Shown in pieces: positions 16,033-25,631 of a stretch of 64,000 bases of DNA. Source of the stretch: Fibrobacter sp. (lineage in GTDB: Bacteria; Fibrobacterota; Fibrobacteria; Fibrobacterales; Fibrobacteraceae); contig JAKSIE010000004.1 in the NCBI GenBank assembly GCA_024398995.1, positions 38,461 through 102,460 of the forward strand. The letters run 5' to 3'. Positions within the stretch are counted from its first letter, which is position 1. Each line of letters opens with the position of its first letter. The notes beneath the pieces were generated by a model. The model saw only the letters and a program-made list of their open reading frames with translations, did no database searches and was not told the origin of the DNA. The position numbers were made by a program, and so were the translations under genes.

Positions 16033-18090
16033 ATGCAGGTTTCACGCAACAATCTGCTGTTTATCTTTTTATTTGCGGGTGGCATTATTTTGCCGACCGC
16101 AATTCTTGCGTTTTTAAGTTTCCGAAATATTCAAAACGAAGTTTATCTCGCGCAGAAAAACTTCGATGAAAACAGCATTTCTTTCCAGTCGGAAATCGAA
16201 GAAGCGGTCTCCAAGGAACAGAAGAAAATTCATCAGGAAGCCAAAGGAGCCTCCCTGTTCTTGTACGAACAGCCCCGCGGCTTGCTGGATTTTGGAAACG
16301 CAACCGAATTCAAATCTGTTGACGGTATCGAGGCTATTTTCCTTTTCAACAACGGAAGCCTAGTTTACCCGGACATTTCCTCACGTCATTTTTCCAACAT
16401 CCAGGATTTTTCCACAAGCGTTCCGTCCAATCGCGAAAAGAACATTTTTAAGGACGAACAGGAAAATCCGGAAAATCGAGAAAAAATCTATCAAAGCCGA
16501 GTTACAAGAAGCATTCATCCTTCCGCAATTTTCTTTGACACTCCCGAGGAACAAATCCAAAATCTATTGGGAATGATCCGTTACAACTTCCAGAACAAGA
16601 AGTACGACGCAGCCCTTGAACTTTTGGACATTTTGGAAAAGCAACCACACCAGCAAGGTTATTTGCATGCGGACTTGACCAGGTCAGCCAACTTGCTTCA
16701 CTTTGAAATTCTCGTTGCACAAAAGAAGCACCAAGAAGCGCAAGACTACTGTCTTTTCATATTAAATCAATTCCTTGAAGACAAGCACATCAAGGACCTG
16801 GCTTCCTCCAGATTTTTCTTTGAATCCGCATTCACCCAGATTCTCTCCTTCGAAAAACTTCCGCAAGATAAGCGCGAAGCCTTTTGGAATCTCCGCGAGA
16901 ACTTTAACCGTCAGCTTGGTTACATGGACATTTTGTTCAAGCACAAGGACTTGTTTGCAGAGCTTCTCGAAGACGACGTTTCCTCTAAGGAAGGTATTCT
17001 CTACAAGCAAGAAGACGACGTAACTCTACTCAGAATGTCTTATCCGTATTTATCCGGAGATCAAGTCGTTATCGCAAAGATTGACAACAAGGCCTATAGA
17101 GACCGGCTCGTGAGCAAGATGAAGGTTGTGGCCCAAAGCTGGAAGAACATTCCCTACTCCATCGTTGACCAAAAGGACAACATTGTTCTTGGATATATTC
17201 CCGACAGTTCTACCATCGTTAGCCAGGCGATCTTATCCGACGCCATGAACTGGGAATTTTCTCTTTACGAAAAAGATATGCGCGATATCAAGAAAGAATC
17301 CCGCAAGCGAATGTTCCTGATGTACGGTTTGATGCTGTTCGCCCTCTTCGCAGTGATTTTCGGTTCTTTCTTTATGTTCCGCTTTATTACCCAGGAACGC
17401 AAGCTTCTTTCCATGAAGGCAAACTTCCTTTCCAGTGTTTCCCACGAACTTAAGACACCCCTGACATCCATCAAGATGTTTGCCGAAATGATGGCCCGCG
17501 GTCGCGTTCAGAAAGTGGAAAAGGTGCAGGAATATTCAAATCTCATCGGCAAGGAAGCCACCCGTCTAGAAAACCTGATCGGCGCTATTTTGAACTACAC
17601 CAGAATGGAACATGGTACAGGCGCCTTCAAGTGGGAGAAACTGGACTTTTCTATCTGTGCGCAAAAGGTTTTTGACGCTGTAGAAGATATCGGCATTGAA
17701 AAGGGCCTTGAGTTCCGCGTTCATTTTGAAGCCGGCGCCTACGTCATGGGCGACTACACCGCGCTTTATAGTTTGGCACAGAACCTCATAGAAAACGCAA
17801 TTAAGTACACCAATGCCCCTGGGGAAATTACCGTAGATGTACAAGTCGAAGAAAATCACGTTGTATTTTCTGTAATGGATACCGGTGTTGGCATCCCCCC
17901 CGCCGAGCAAAAAAATATATTTAATGATTTTTATAGAGTCGGTGACGAAATGACTCGAAGCACAAAGGGGTCCGGACTTGGTTTGGCAATCGTCAAACGA
18001 GTAGCAAAGACACACCGTGCCACCATATCTTTAATTAGCAAACCAGGCAAGGGTTCCACCTTTACTGTAAAATTCAAAAAGGCAGAATAG
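16033..18090 (+). CDS. Membrane sensor histidine kinase
   Basis: The 685-residue kinase has an N-terminal membrane helix (residues about 8-27) and a large extracytoplasmic sensor of about 390 residues with helical repeat-like stretches (YDAALELLDILEKQPHQQG). A second helix lies at about residues 427-449 (MYGLMLFALFAVIFGSFFMF). The cytoplasmic HisKA domain has the phospho-acceptor His471 in SSVSHELKTPLTS. The HATPase domain has an N box (NLIENAIKYT), G1 (DTGVGIP) and G2 (KGSGLGLAIV). No HAMP or PAS domain is evident. Its stop lies 1 bp before the response regulator start. The substrate-like signal is unknown; the TPR-like sensor and the downstream propeller protein suggest an envelope signal. 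Confidence 0.95.
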   Translation: MQVSRNNLLFIFLFAGGIILPTAILAFLSFRNIQNEVYLAQKNFDENSISFQSEIEEAVSKEQKKIHQEAKGASLFLYEQPRGLLDFGNATEFKSVDGIEAIFLFNNGSLVYPDISSRHFSNIQDFSTSVPSNREKNIFKDEQENPENREKIYQSRVTRSIHPSAIFFDTPEEQIQNLLGMIRYNFQNKKYDAALELLDILEKQPHQQGYLHADLTRSANLLHFEILVAQKKHQEAQDYCLFILNQFLEDKHIKDLASSRFFFESAFTQILSFEKLPQDKREAFWNLRENFNRQLGYMDILFKHKDLFAELLEDDVSSKEGILYKQEDDVTLLRMSYPYLSGDQVVIAKIDNKAYRDRLVSKMKVVAQSWKNIPYSIVDQKDNIVLGYIPDSSTIVSQAILSDAMNWEFSLYEKDMRDIKKESRKRMFLMYGLMLFALFAVIFGSFFMFRFITQERKLLSMKANFLSSVSHELKTPLTSIKMFAEMMARGRVQKVEKVQEYSNLIGKEATRLENLIGAILNYTRMEHGTGAFKWEKLDFSICAQKVFDAVEDIGIEKGLEFRVHFEAGAYVMGDYTALYSLAQNLIENAIKYTNAPGEITVDVQVEENHVVFSVMDTGVGIPPAEQKNIFNDFYRVGDEMTRSTKGSGLGLAIVKRVAKTHRATISLISKPGKGSTFTVKFKKAE

Positions 18091-18091
18091 C

Positions 18092-18805
18092 ATGGCAGAG
18101 AACTACAAGATTCTGATTGTCGAAGACGAAGAAATCATCCGTTTCGGTCTGCAAGACAATTTCGAAATGGAAGGCTACACCGTCGAAACTGCAGAAGACG
18201 GCGAACAAGCCATTGAAAAGGCCGATTCTTTCGAGCCGGACCTTATCCTTTTGGATTTGATGATTCCCAAGAAAAGTGGATTTGAGGTTTGCCGTTATAT
18301 TAGAAAGAAACACCCCGAGTGCTTCATCATCATGTTGACCGCAAAGACCGAAGAAACCAGCAAGGTTGCAGGCCTTGAGATGGGCGCAGATGACTACGTC
18401 ACCAAACCGTTCTCTATCTTGGAGCTCTTGGCTCGCGTCAAGGCATTCCTGCGCCGTCGCTCTACCCAGCAGGTTTCCACAGAAGCGGCTGCAGCTCCCG
18501 ATTGTCTGGATTTCTTCGACATTCACGTCGATATCAAGAAGTTCGAAGCCACTAAGGGCGGCGCACCTCTGGAATTGACCACACGCGAATTTCAGATTAT
18601 CAAATACTTCTGGAGCCATAAGGGCGAAGTTGTCTTGCGTGAAGATCTTCTCAAGGAAATCTGGGGCTACACCGATGAGAACATGCCCTCCACAAGAACC
18701 ATCGACAACCATATCGTCGCCCTTCGTAAAAAAATTGAAGACGACCAGACCAACCCGAGAATCATCATCTCTGTACGAGGAGCAGGCTACAAGTTCGATG
18801 TGTAA
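18092..18805 (+). CDS. OmpR/PhoB-family response regulator
   Basis: The receiver domain (residues 1-120) has the acidic pair VEDEE, phospho-acceptor Asp55 in LILLDLMIP, Thr in IMLTAKTEE and the switch Lys in DDYVTKPF. The C-terminal winged helix (about 140-235) has the usual ELTTREFQIIKYF, STRTIDNHIVALRKKIE recognition helix and ISVRGAGYKF wing. It is paired with the histidine kinase 1 bp upstream, so it is the cognate regulator by position. Its stop overlaps the start of the propeller protein by 8 bp, which makes that protein part of the same operon. Confidence 0.96.
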   Translation: MAENYKILIVEDEEIIRFGLQDNFEMEGYTVETAEDGEQAIEKADSFEPDLILLDLMIPKKSGFEVCRYIRKKHPECFIIMLTAKTEETSKVAGLEMGADDYVTKPFSILELLARVKAFLRRRSTQQVSTEAAAAPDCLDFFDIHVDIKKFEATKGGAPLELTTREFQIIKYFWSHKGEVVLREDLLKEIWGYTDENMPSTRTIDNHIVALRKKIEDDQTNPRIIISVRGAGYKFDV

Positions 18806-21323
18806 TTCCAAGAGACATTTTTGGATTACCAAGGCCATTTTCTCAATGGTCCTGTTCTGCACGTTCTCCGCAGTAGATATCTTTGCTAATTCGATGGAAA
18901 CTTCCATTCAAGAAGCAATCTACCTGTTCGAAATGAAGGGAGAAAACGCAGAGGCAATCCGCATCTTGGAAAAGGTCGCCCGGGATGGCGACACAGAAGA
19001 CAAGGAACAAGCCTACTTCTACCTTGGTAAAATCCAAGAATTAGCCGGCAATAAAACATCGTCCAACTTCTACTACAAGCAAAGTCTTTCAAGAACAACG
19101 GAAGCCGCCAAGGCCTATTGGCTGTCCGAACGCGAAGCCGCCACAAGTTTCCAGCCAGAGAATTTGCAAAAACCCTTCATTCCCTTAAAGAAGGTGTTGT
19201 ACACAACCTACGGATCTAATCCGGCATTCCTTAAATTCCGTGACGGAAGCATTCAAAAAATTGAGGATGACAAGCTTGCCAACCTCCCCATTAATTTGCC
19301 GTCCAACGTCAACGTGCTGTACGTCAATAACAAGGGCGTCTGGTATCAGTCCGAAGCAAAAGATTCCCTATTTTTCCAATCTATCTACTCTGGGAAAATT
19401 CTTCGTAGCTACGCAATCTCTTCCATCGTCGATTTCTGTGAAAATGGAGAAGAGGCTATTGCAATCACAGAAAACAGCCTTCACATTTTCAACAAAAAGA
19501 ACGAATCCATCCAAATTCCAGAAAAGTATAACCAATGCCAAATTTCTGGTTTCTTCAAGCCCACAAATGAATATGTACTGAATTGTTCTGACAACGCACT
19601 TCACTTTTTGTCTTCTGAAGACGGAACCGAAAGCAAAGCCATCGCACAATTCGACATCATTCAAAAAATTCTTATTGACAAGCACCAGATTTTCTTAACA
19701 TCCGTCAATTTTCTGTACAGCTACCTGCCTAAGCACAGCAATGCTCCTATCTGGAAAGTTCCAGTCAACAACGTGGAAAACATAATTTCTTTCGGCAACA
19801 ACATTGTCATTCTTGAGGCATCCGGCAAGGTTCAGTTAATTGACAAGCCCAGCGGATTTACAAAGGCAGCCATCCGTAGCGACGCCGCCTCAATCTACCC
19901 TTTGGCACAAGGAACCTTGGGCCTCTTTACCAACGAAGGTTCCATCACTACCGTAGATACCTTGTTGCGTCCCATCTGGAATTTCAACTTTACCAAGCCT
20001 ATTACCATTCCGCCTATCCATACGAATGGTAATATCTACCTCTATTTCGGCGACAACAAGCTTCGCGCTATCGCTCCAGATTATTACGGCAAAAAAGAAC
20101 TTTTGTCCAGTACTCTCGTTAGACAGGCTGCCCAGATGATCGAGGACGAACAATGGGAAGATTTGCCGGCCCAAATTGATTCGTTGCTGACTGCAGAACC
20201 GGGTAACGCAGAGGGATGGTTTTTCAAGGCTCTGTATCTTGAAAAGACAAACAAGACTGACAAGGAAAAACAAAAAGCATGGGCAGAAGCAGTTCGTTTG
20301 TCTGCAAGCAACCCGCAAACAACCCAATACATTCTCAATCGTTATGGCAAGGCCATTGGCGCAAAATTTGTAAGCCTTCTTCCGATTTCTCCCAAGACAA
20401 TCTATCCGCAGTTCTTTAGCAACAAGAAAAACCTCTTTACCATTGACCCTGCTGCAAATAGATTGCTGTGCATCAACGTTGACAACGGAGAACTCCGTTG
20501 GACTAGAAACGTAGGCAAGCTAGACGAAAGTCCCGCCATTGCAAACAACGAAAACACCTTGGCAATCGCCTCCGGCTATGTGTTATCGGTCTTCGACTTA
20601 GCCAAAGATGCTACACCTGCAACAATTCAATTACCAGGCAAAGCCTTCGAAACACAAATTTCAGACAACGCAATTTACGTTTCTACCTGGAACGGATTCC
20701 TTCTGAAGATTGCGGGCAACGATAATAAGCTGGCTTGGTCTAGAAAGATTTTCTCCGTTCCATTTCTTATGGCAAAGAACGGAAATCAGATTCATCTGAG
20801 CAATCTTGAAGGGGAAATTGTTGACATGGATGACGAATCAGGTCAAGTTAAAGAAGGTTCTTCTCGAAAAGTTATCGGTTCCGTCACTCACATCGTTTCA
20901 GCTGATTCTATCCTGGCCGTTGCCACAAGCTCAAACAAGCTGCACCTATACAATCTGAAGCACATCGACAAGACTCCCACCCAGATCCTTCTAGAATCTT
21001 CCGTGACTTCGTTGTCTATTATCAACGACAAGGGCGAACAGAAATTCATTATCGGACTGGCGGACCAATCCATTTTGCTATACTCCACTTCAGGAGCACC
21101 CCTATGGAAATTCCAGGGTAGAAACTCTATTTTCACAAAGCCGTTCGTAAAGGATAGCGAAGTATGGATTGACCAGAAGAATGAAGTGGTCGCCATATCC
21201 TTGAACGACGGGAAAATTGTTAGAAAATTCAACACCCCTGGAGGTGCAGGCACGCCCTTCGTAACGGGTAAAACCCTGTTCAGCGCCTCCCCCAAACGCC
21301 TTTTGTACGGATTTTCTCTGTAA
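18798..21323 (+). CDS. Periplasmic TPR and PQQ-type beta-propeller protein
   Basis: The start is set at the ATG at 18798, inside the end of the response regulator gene. It gives a positively charged N-terminus and signal peptide (FSMVLFCTFSAVDIFA), with GAGGAG about 12 bp upstream. An earlier in-frame ATG exists but yields shadow sequence. After the signal come TPR-like helices (about residues 35-95, EAIRILEKVARDGDTEDKEQAYFYLGKI) and a first propeller with repeated strands. A second TPR-like patch follows (about 465-510, PGNAEGWFFKALYLEKTNK), then a second PQQ/WD-like propeller with motifs such as LLCINVDNGELRWTRNVGKL. Such proteins can scaffold envelope complexes. Coupling to the two-component genes suggests a sensor accessory or target, which is inference. 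Confidence 0.8.
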   Translation: MCNSKRHFWITKAIFSMVLFCTFSAVDIFANSMETSIQEAIYLFEMKGENAEAIRILEKVARDGDTEDKEQAYFYLGKIQELAGNKTSSNFYYKQSLSRTTEAAKAYWLSEREAATSFQPENLQKPFIPLKKVLYTTYGSNPAFLKFRDGSIQKIEDDKLANLPINLPSNVNVLYVNNKGVWYQSEAKDSLFFQSIYSGKILRSYAISSIVDFCENGEEAIAITENSLHIFNKKNESIQIPEKYNQCQISGFFKPTNEYVLNCSDNALHFLSSEDGTESKAIAQFDIIQKILIDKHQIFLTSVNFLYSYLPKHSNAPIWKVPVNNVENIISFGNNIVILEASGKVQLIDKPSGFTKAAIRSDAASIYPLAQGTLGLFTNEGSITTVDTLLRPIWNFNFTKPITIPPIHTNGNIYLYFGDNKLRAIAPDYYGKKELLSSTLVRQAAQMIEDEQWEDLPAQIDSLLTAEPGNAEGWFFKALYLEKTNKTDKEKQKAWAEAVRLSASNPQTTQYILNRYGKAIGAKFVSLLPISPKTIYPQFFSNKKNLFTIDPAANRLLCINVDNGELRWTRNVGKLDESPAIANNENTLAIASGYVLSVFDLAKDATPATIQLPGKAFETQISDNAIYVSTWNGFLLKIAGNDNKLAWSRKIFSVPFLMAKNGNQIHLSNLEGEIVDMDDESGQVKEGSSRKVIGSVTHIVSADSILAVATSSNKLHLYNLKHIDKTPTQILLESSVTSLSIINDKGEQKFIIGLADQSILLYSTSGAPLWKFQGRNSIFTKPFVKDSEVWIDQKNEVVAISLNDGKIVRKFNTPGGAGTPFVTGKTLFSASPKRLLYGFSL

Positions 21324-21330
21324 TATTATG

Positions 21331-21358
21331 AAAACGCACCCTTTTTGGGTGTTTTTTT
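21331..21358 (+). terminator. Rho-independent terminator after the two-component operon
   Basis: A CACCC/GGGTG stem with a T-rich loop, followed by seven T, lies 8 bp past the stop of the propeller gene. Confidence 0.88.
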
Positions 21359-21436
21359 CGTAAGTGTAAAAAAAAATTGGTGGTTTTTTCTATAAAATCT
21401 CACTAAATTTCTATTGGTTATAATCATGGAAGAACG

Positions 21437-23203
21437 ATGAGCTTAAATAAGTTTTTTAACACATTGTCAATGGCTTCAATAGCACTAGGCACCCTGGTCC
21501 TCGTTGGCTGCAACGAAGATAAAAAGGTTGTTGCCGAAAACGAAGCTCCGGAGTATCCCCGTAACGAAACCCTGTATATCGGCGGTTTCGACTGGGCACC
21601 CCCGTCCAGTTTCAATCCTCTGGACTACGACCCCAACTTCCCCATTGACGGCAACGTTCGCCTGAGCTACGAAGCGCTTTATGCTTACAATCAGCATTCT
21701 GGCGAACTGGAACCCATGCTCGGAGACAGCTACATTGTTACCGACTCCAACATCACCGTGCACCTGGACCCCAGGGCTAAGTGGAACAATGGTACTCCGG
21801 TCACCGTCGACGACGTCGTCTACACCTTCCATATTGACTCTCTGCTCCCGACTTCCCGCCATGGAAACTGGAAGTTCCTGAGCTCTGTCACTTCCGACGC
21901 AAACAACAACATCTACTTCAACTTTGGCAAGATCAAGAATCCGCTCATCATCTTGAACGCCATTGCTGAAACATCCATCCTGCCCAAGGCCGTATTCGAG
22001 CCCCTGGTCCAGTCTGCCAAGTCCGGAAAGAGCTACAGCATGGATAAGATTACGGAATTCAAGAACGACTCTCTTCCGGTCGTCTCCGGTCCGTATAATC
22101 TCAAAACGTTCTCTCCCGACCAGATCGTTCTGGAACGTAATGACAACTACTGGGGTAATGTCAAGTACAACGGTCAAAAGCCCGCACCTAAATACATCAT
22201 CCATTCCCTCTACACTGGCAACAACCATTTCAACAGTGCTATGACCAAGGGCAACCTGGATATGTCCTCCGTGTTCCTGCCCCGCATTTGGGACAAGGCA
22301 AAGGACAGCATCCGAGCCTGGAGCCGTAACGAACCGTACCATCAGCCCGGTTCCATCACCACGCTCTTCATCCAGCACAAGAAGGAACCGTTCAACGACG
22401 TGGCTATGCGTCGCGCGATGGCTCATTCCATCAACTTTGAAAAGATCAAGTCTCGTGCAGTTTCTAACTACACTACCGCAATTCAGCCTGGTTTCATCTT
22501 GCCGTTCGGCACTGAATCCAAGTACTTCGTCAAGGAAGACGCCGACGCCTACGGTTACAGCTATGACTCCGAAAAGGCAAAGGCTATCCTTACCGAAGCA
22601 GGTTACAGCTGGAACGCAGAAGGCAAGCTCCTCGACAAGAAGGGCCAGCCGGTTCGTTCACTTACCATCGAATGCCCGCAGGGTTGGACCGACTGGGAAG
22701 ACGCCATCAAGGTTGTGATCGAATCCTTCAAGGAAATCGGTATTACTGCTGAAGAAAAGTTCGTAGACTACGGTATCTGGGACAAGGACCTCCGCCACGG
22801 AACCTTCGACCTCGCTATGAAGACACAGACCGCAGAACTTTCCGCAGCTACACCCTGGAACCGTTTTGAAGCAGTCATGAGCAGTGACTCCTACAAGCCT
22901 GTTGGCGAAGATGCCTTCTCTAACCAGGGTCGTTACCAGAACGTAGAAGCAGACAAGCTGATTCTTCAAATTCCTAGCATTACCGATGAAAAGGAACTTG
23001 CAGAGGCTTATCGTCAGCTGAACAGGATCTTTATGGAGACCATTCCTGTACTGCCGGTCATGTACCGTCCGACTCAGTACTACCAGTTCTCCACGAAGCA
23101 CTGGACAAACTACCCCACCGAAGAAAATCCCTACGCACCTCCTCAGATTCTTATCGTGGCAGCAGGCGTTAAGGCACTCTGGGGAATTAAGCCCGCGAAA
23201 TAA
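21437..23203 (+). CDS. ABC transporter peptide-binding lipoprotein (SBP family 5, OppA/DppA type)
   Basis: The 588-residue protein has a lipoprotein signal with Cys25 in LVLVGC. The family 5 solute-binding fold follows: LSYEALYAYNQHSGELEPMLGDSY, DPRAKWNNGTPVTVDDVVYTF, GPYNLKTFSPDQIVLERNDNYWG and AMRRAMAHSINFEKI. These bind oligopeptides, nickel or sugars outside the inner membrane and hand them to an ABC permease. No permease or ATPase gene is adjacent, so this is an orphan binding protein that must work with components elsewhere. A possible -10 box (TATAAT at 21419-21424) lies just upstream, and the transcript ends at its own terminator. Confidence 0.93.
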   Translation: MSLNKFFNTLSMASIALGTLVLVGCNEDKKVVAENEAPEYPRNETLYIGGFDWAPPSSFNPLDYDPNFPIDGNVRLSYEALYAYNQHSGELEPMLGDSYIVTDSNITVHLDPRAKWNNGTPVTVDDVVYTFHIDSLLPTSRHGNWKFLSSVTSDANNNIYFNFGKIKNPLIILNAIAETSILPKAVFEPLVQSAKSGKSYSMDKITEFKNDSLPVVSGPYNLKTFSPDQIVLERNDNYWGNVKYNGQKPAPKYIIHSLYTGNNHFNSAMTKGNLDMSSVFLPRIWDKAKDSIRAWSRNEPYHQPGSITTLFIQHKKEPFNDVAMRRAMAHSINFEKIKSRAVSNYTTAIQPGFILPFGTESKYFVKEDADAYGYSYDSEKAKAILTEAGYSWNAEGKLLDKKGQPVRSLTIECPQGWTDWEDAIKVVIESFKEIGITAEEKFVDYGIWDKDLRHGTFDLAMKTQTAELSAATPWNRFEAVMSSDSYKPVGEDAFSNQGRYQNVEADKLILQIPSITDEKELAEAYRQLNRIFMETIPVLPVMYRPTQYYQFSTKHWTNYPTEENPYAPPQILIVAAGVKALWGIKPAK

Positions 23204-23226
23204 GCGAAGGACTTAATTTTAGTTTT

Positions 23227-23258
23227 TAAAAAACGCTCCTCTGGGGCGTTTTTTTTTG
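23227..23258 (+). terminator. Rho-independent terminator after the binding lipoprotein
   Basis: AAACGCTCC-TCT-GGGGCGTTT with a long T run after the stem. Confidence 0.9.
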
Positions 23259-23316
23259 CTTTTTGAATGTAAAAAAACTATCTTTCTCCCAGCACTATTT
23301 TTAGTGGAGGTTTTGA

Positions 23317-24120
23317 ATGGGTAAGTCTCGTTTTATTTTGCCTAACGCATTCACTAGCATGAATTTTTTGCTGGGTGTTTTTGCAATTTGCTGGGTTACC
23401 GGCGCCTTCAGTTCTTTCACCAACGCCGACCCGATTCGCATGGGTGCATACTTTATCGTTCTTTGCGCACTTCTCGACAAGTTGGATGGTTTTGCAGCAC
23501 GTTTAGTTAACGCCAGTTCCGAATTCGGAGCTCAGTTCGATAGCCTTGCCGACTTGATCGCATTCGGTGTCGCTCCGGCATTCACAGTGTTCTTCACCTA
23601 CAAGACAATGTCCCCCGAATGGTTCCAGAACAACTTTGTCTTGATGATTGTTGCTTTTGCAATTTATGTTCTTTGTGCAGCAATGCGTCTCGCCAAGTAC
23701 AATGCTTGCGACGCAGATTCCTACCACCACCATTTCTCCGGCCTGCCCTCCACCTTTGCAGGCGGCATCAACGCAGTTCTGGTAGTATACCTCAAGTCCA
23801 AGGGCATTTTTGTAGACCCGAACAGCGCAGTCATTTTCATTCCCATTTTCGTACTGCTGGTCACCGGCATTATGATGGTCAGCCCGCTGTTCTTGCCCAA
23901 GCTCCAGCCCCGCAAGAGCCAGGCTCTCAACATTTTCCAGATTGTCATGATTATCATTACCTACATCAGCGGTTTCACTTTCGTATCCGAAAAGATCCCG
24001 TTCGTTACCGAGTTCCTGCTGCTGCTCATGGCTTGCTACATCGTTATCGGTTTCGGTTTGGGTATAGCAAACCGCAAGCAGATTATCGCCGAAGCCGAAG
24101 CAGAAGCCGCCAAGAAATAA
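23317..24120 (+). CDS. pssA: CDP-diacylglycerol-serine O-phosphatidyltransferase
   Basis: This membrane enzyme makes phosphatidylserine, the precursor of phosphatidylethanolamine. The CDP-alcohol phosphotransferase motif is visible as DKLDGFAARLVNASSEFGAQ followed by FDSLAD, giving the D-x2-D-G-x2-A-R-x8-G-x3-D-x3-D pattern at about residues 54-80. Several hydrophobic helices surround it, and the 267-residue length fits the family. A GTGGAGG lies shortly before the ATG at 23317. The C-terminus is a charged Glu/Ala tail. The gene has its own terminator. No psd is next to it. Confidence 0.94.
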   Translation: MGKSRFILPNAFTSMNFLLGVFAICWVTGAFSSFTNADPIRMGAYFIVLCALLDKLDGFAARLVNASSEFGAQFDSLADLIAFGVAPAFTVFFTYKTMSPEWFQNNFVLMIVAFAIYVLCAAMRLAKYNACDADSYHHHFSGLPSTFAGGINAVLVVYLKSKGIFVDPNSAVIFIPIFVLLVTGIMMVSPLFLPKLQPRKSQALNIFQIVMIIITYISGFTFVSEKIPFVTEFLLLLMACYIVIGFGLGIANRKQIIAEAEAEAAKK

Positions 24121-24137
24121 TTTTCAAAGGATTTATG

Positions 24138-24170
24138 AAAAGGCTCCCGGAAACGGGGGCCTTTCTTTTT
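24138..24170 (+). terminator. Rho-independent terminator after pssA
   Basis: AAAAGGCTCCCG-GAAA-CGGGGGCCTTTCTTTTTT, a GC stem with a GAAA loop and a T-rich tail. Confidence 0.87.
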
Positions 24171-24211
24171 TCAGTTTTTTAGTCACAATAGCTCTGGGCT
24201 GCGGAACACTC

Positions 24212-24943
24212 CTAGATATTGCACAGAAGTTCCGCAAAAGCGGCTCCAAAGCGGTCAAAGAGGGCCTCCAAGGGCATTCTAGGCAGTTCCAGAGTAACGC
24301 ACTCCAGAGGCGCCCCTACGAGTCTTTCTGCAGGGGCTACTGCTGTTTGGCGCTCCTTGCACCAGGTTCCTAGGCTTCCGGGCGTAGGATAACCTATATC
24401 GGCCTGCCACGGCAAATTAAAGCGTTCACACAGGGCGTCCACCAGTTCGGACCTTACAGGGGCATCTACGCAGGCAATAGGAGCATGCATAGACAGGATT
24501 GATTTAGGTTCCAGTTCCTGAATCAAGTTCAGGAGGGCTTGAGTTTCCGGCTCGCTACCGGCGACAGAACCGGGAGACAAAAGCGTATCCCTCGGGGCTT
24601 CCAGAACGGAACGGGAGGAAACCAGCTCTGGACTCCAATTTGATGTCGGAAAATTGCGATTAAGGTCCACCCCATTGGCATTGCCGCGGGTCCCTAAGGT
24701 CATGCCGTCGGGATTGGCGCAGAGAACGAAGGCAATATCCTTCAGGGGCGATGCAAACGCACGAAGGGCGCGGCTCAAAAGGAACGTTGTTTCCGGTTCT
24801 TCCCCATGAATTCCTGCCATCACCAAAATGCGGCAGGCTTCAGTGCAGGGAACGTAATGCAAAGGAGCACCAAGGACGGAGCGCCCGTAAACTTTCAAGG
24901 GCAAGCGAAAACGACCGCGAGTTTCTTCTACAAATTCCATCAT
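24212..24943 (-). CDS. mpaA: M14-family murein peptide amidase, MpaA-like
   Basis: MpaA cuts the gamma-D-Glu-diaminopimelate bond of murein tripeptide during cell-wall recycling. The 243-residue protein has the M14 zinc site: His and Glu in MAGIHGEEPETT, the substrate-carboxylate region NPDGMTLGTRGNANGVDLNRNFP, a third His in LSMHAPIACVD and the general-base Glu in CVTLELPRMP. The start at 24943 lies 4 bp after the stop of the upstream M15 peptidase gene. A longer upstream frame exists but is the shadow of that gene. Position after ruvC and an M15 carboxypeptidase suggests a small cell-wall recycling operon. The protein lacks a signal peptide, in keeping with a cytoplasmic role. Confidence 0.88.
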   Translation of the reverse strand: MMEFVEETRGRFRLPLKVYGRSVLGAPLHYVPCTEACRILVMAGIHGEEPETTFLLSRALRAFASPLKDIAFVLCANPDGMTLGTRGNANGVDLNRNFPTSNWSPELVSSRSVLEAPRDTLLSPGSVAGSEPETQALLNLIQELEPKSILSMHAPIACVDAPVRSELVDALCERFNLPWQADIGYPTPGSLGTWCKERQTAVAPAERLVGAPLECVTLELPRMPLEALFDRFGAAFAELLCNI

Positions 24944-24947
24944 AAAC

Positions 24948-25631
24948 CTAAATGAAATAGGGGTAGATGTAATCGTCGGCAAGACGGTCCAAGTTATCCA
25001 ACAAGGCGGATTTGCAGGCGATATCCGTACGTTCGTAAATCGAGCGAAGTTCTGCCAAGGAGAAATTTTCCAGGCGCTTTCTGGAAGTAGGCAGATGAGC
25101 GATATGCCACTTTTCCGGCTGGATTTTTCCGCGGCCGGGAACAAACACGCGGCTAAAGCCGAAAGATTCCCCAGCATCCATCAGTTCCGTCAGTTTTTTG
25201 TGGAAAGGCGCGAACATCCCATCGCATTCCGCAGGAGTCAACTGCACCTCGTAACCTTCGGGACAAGCATTACCATCAACCACATCCAAGTCCGAGCCCA
25301 GGTGGTGTCTGCTGGCTCCGGGAAGTGCAGACCAAGTCAAAATCGCATACATCAGTTGTTCTTCGTCTGCAGGGCGTTCCATAGGATTGCCAAGGGCATC
25401 CAAAAGTTTCAGTTCACCAGACGCCTTACGGTTCCAAATACTAAGCTGGCGTTCAAAAGGCCTATAGGCGGACTCCAAGCGAAGAGCGAAGCCCTCCCCA
25501 GCCAAGCGGTCTTTTAATTTGTTGAAAAAAGGAAGAACTTCTTTGTCAACAAAGTAACCTTCAACATTTTCAAAATCCGAGGATTCTACGTTGCGAAGGC
25601 CATAGCAATCCTTTGTCAAGTCCTTTGTCAT
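24948..25631 (-). CDS. M15-family D-alanyl-D-alanine carboxypeptidase-like protein
   Basis: A 227-residue protein with the VanY/DdpX-type zinc site. It has LRLESAYRPFERQ (the SxxR region), His and Asp in SRHHLGSDLDVVD, and the terminal EKWHIAH that supplies the catalytic Glu and third zinc ligand His. The family removes the terminal D-Ala or acts on related muropeptides. No signal peptide is present, so it probably acts on cytoplasmic recycled peptides. It starts on an ATGA overlap with the ruvC stop and is followed 4 bp later by the MpaA-like amidase. The two are likely partners in muropeptide breakdown. Confidence 0.87.
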   Translation of the reverse strand: MTKDLTKDCYGLRNVESSDFENVEGYFVDKEVLPFFNKLKDRLAGEGFALRLESAYRPFERQLSIWNRKASGELKLLDALGNPMERPADEEQLMYAILTWSALPGASRHHLGSDLDVVDGNACPEGYEVQLTPAECDGMFAPFHKKLTELMDAGESFGFSRVFVPGRGKIQPEKWHIAHLPTSRKRLENFSLAELRSIYERTDIACKSALLDNLDRLADDYIYPYFI

